A stretch of 6,589 bases of DNA, from NCBI GenBank assembly GCA_000438015.1, contig FR901637.1:4693-11281 (forward strand), given 5' to 3'. A program made the position numbers and the translations under genes. This document shows, in pieces, positions 6,331-6,589 of this stretch. The stretch comes from Coraliomargarita sp. CAG:312. GTDB taxonomy: Bacteria > Verrucomicrobiota > Verrucomicrobiia > Opitutales > Intestinicryptomonadaceae. Each line of letters opens with the position of its first letter. Within the stretch, counting starts at the first letter, position 1. The notes under the pieces were generated by a model, which worked only from the letters and a program-made list of their open reading frames with translations, ran no database searches and was not told where the DNA came from.

Positions 6331-6359
6331 CCGCAGGGAACGTCCGATCCGTTCGGCGG
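6331..6359 (+). promoter_or_regulatory. Hairpin 2 in the pnp leader, next to the ribosome binding site
   Basis: CCGC (6331-6334) pairs with GCGG (6356-6359). After a small internal loop, GAACG (6338-6342) pairs with CGTTC (6350-6354) around a 7-nt loop. The stem ends 5 nt before the Shine–Dalgarno. In Escherichia coli the pnp leader is a stem-loop region cut by RNase III, after which PNPase represses its own synthesis (established). A similar role here is inference. Confidence 0.4.
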
Positions 6360-6364
6360 AAAAT

Positions 6365-6370
6365 AAGGAA
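6365..6370 (+). promoter_or_regulatory. Ribosome binding site of pnp
   Basis: AAGGAA lies 10 nt before ATG6381 and supports that start. Confidence 0.8.
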
Positions 6371-6380
6371 AGAAAGAATA

Positions 6381-6589
6381 ATGGATCAAAAATATATGGT
6401 AGAGGTCGAAGACCTCGGTATAAAGTTTTCAACCGGCACAATAGCCAAGCAGGCAAACGGTTCGGTTGTTATAAGTTTGGGAGAAACAAATTTGTTGGTC
6501 AACGCGACCGCTGCCGGCGCATTGCGCGACGGGCAAGATTTTTTCCCGCTTACGGTAGACTACCGCGAGACATTCTCAGCGGCCGGCCG
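6381..6589 (+). CDS. pnp: Polyribonucleotide nucleotidyltransferase (PNPase), 5' part only
   Basis: 3'-to-5' phosphorolytic exoribonuclease of the RNA degradosome, normally about 700 aa; only the first 69 codons plus two bases are in the window. They fall in the first RNase PH domain: GIKFSTGTIAKQANGSV, then the typical LGETNLLV strand, and near the edge DFFPLTVDYRE followed by FSAAG, a hallmark PNPase stretch. The strong terminator after rpsO suggests mostly separate transcription. The gap offers only weak promoter candidates: TTGTCC at 6263 with TATTGT at 6287, or TTGCAA at 6321 without a good -10 box. The gene is intact as far as it can be seen. Confidence 0.97.
   Translation, partial: MDQKYMVEVEDLGIKFSTGTIAKQANGSVVISLGETNLLVNATAAGALRDGQDFFPLTVDYRETFSAAG

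Overview
The window carries a compact three-gene chemosensory operon followed by the conserved pair rpsO–pnp, all on the + strand. Its composition is near-balanced and A-rich, with gaps between genes and many GCGC tracts. The proteins are typical of a Gram-negative, diderm bacterium: the receptor has a periplasmic sensor between two membrane segments. The gene content alone does not fix the phylum. A member of the Verrucomicrobiota (Opitutia-like) or a relative is my guess from the general flavour of the proteins and promoters, with low confidence.

Positions 1-157 are non-coding leader. They include a 29-nt element that recurs almost exactly upstream of rpsO and looks like a promoter core. 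Positions 158-5690 hold three genes with overlapping ends: a transmembrane receptor (MCP), a CheW adaptor with a Cys-rich N-terminus, and a hybrid CheA kinase with its own receiver domain. The receptor tip, the four-Cys CheW N-terminus and the CheA–REC architecture all resemble WspA, WspD and WspE of the Pseudomonas Wsp surface-sensing pathway more than a flagellar chemotaxis set. No methyltransferase (CheR/WspC), methylesterase (CheB/WspF), second CheW (WspB) or diguanylate cyclase (WspR) is present here. The kinase has a duplicated N-terminal HPt domain whose first copy has lost its phospho-accepting histidine.

Positions 5691-5932 are a long leader to rpsO. It contains the second copy of the promoter-like repeat and a foldable three-way junction just before the ribosome binding site, with a G·U/G–C step like the one ribosomal protein S15 recognises in 16S rRNA. 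This is a candidate S15 autoregulatory element. rpsO (5933-6205) is followed by a strong intrinsic terminator (6234-6280), a pnp leader with two hairpins, and the first 69 codons of pnp (from 6381), cut by the window edge.

As a working model (inference), the receptor senses a periplasmic signal through a dCACHE-like domain. Through the WspD-like adaptor it controls autophosphorylation of the hybrid kinase. Phosphate then passes from His184 to Asp810 of the fused receiver and/or to a response regulator encoded elsewhere. rpsO and pnp are housekeeping neighbours with no functional link beyond the shared promoter-like sequence.
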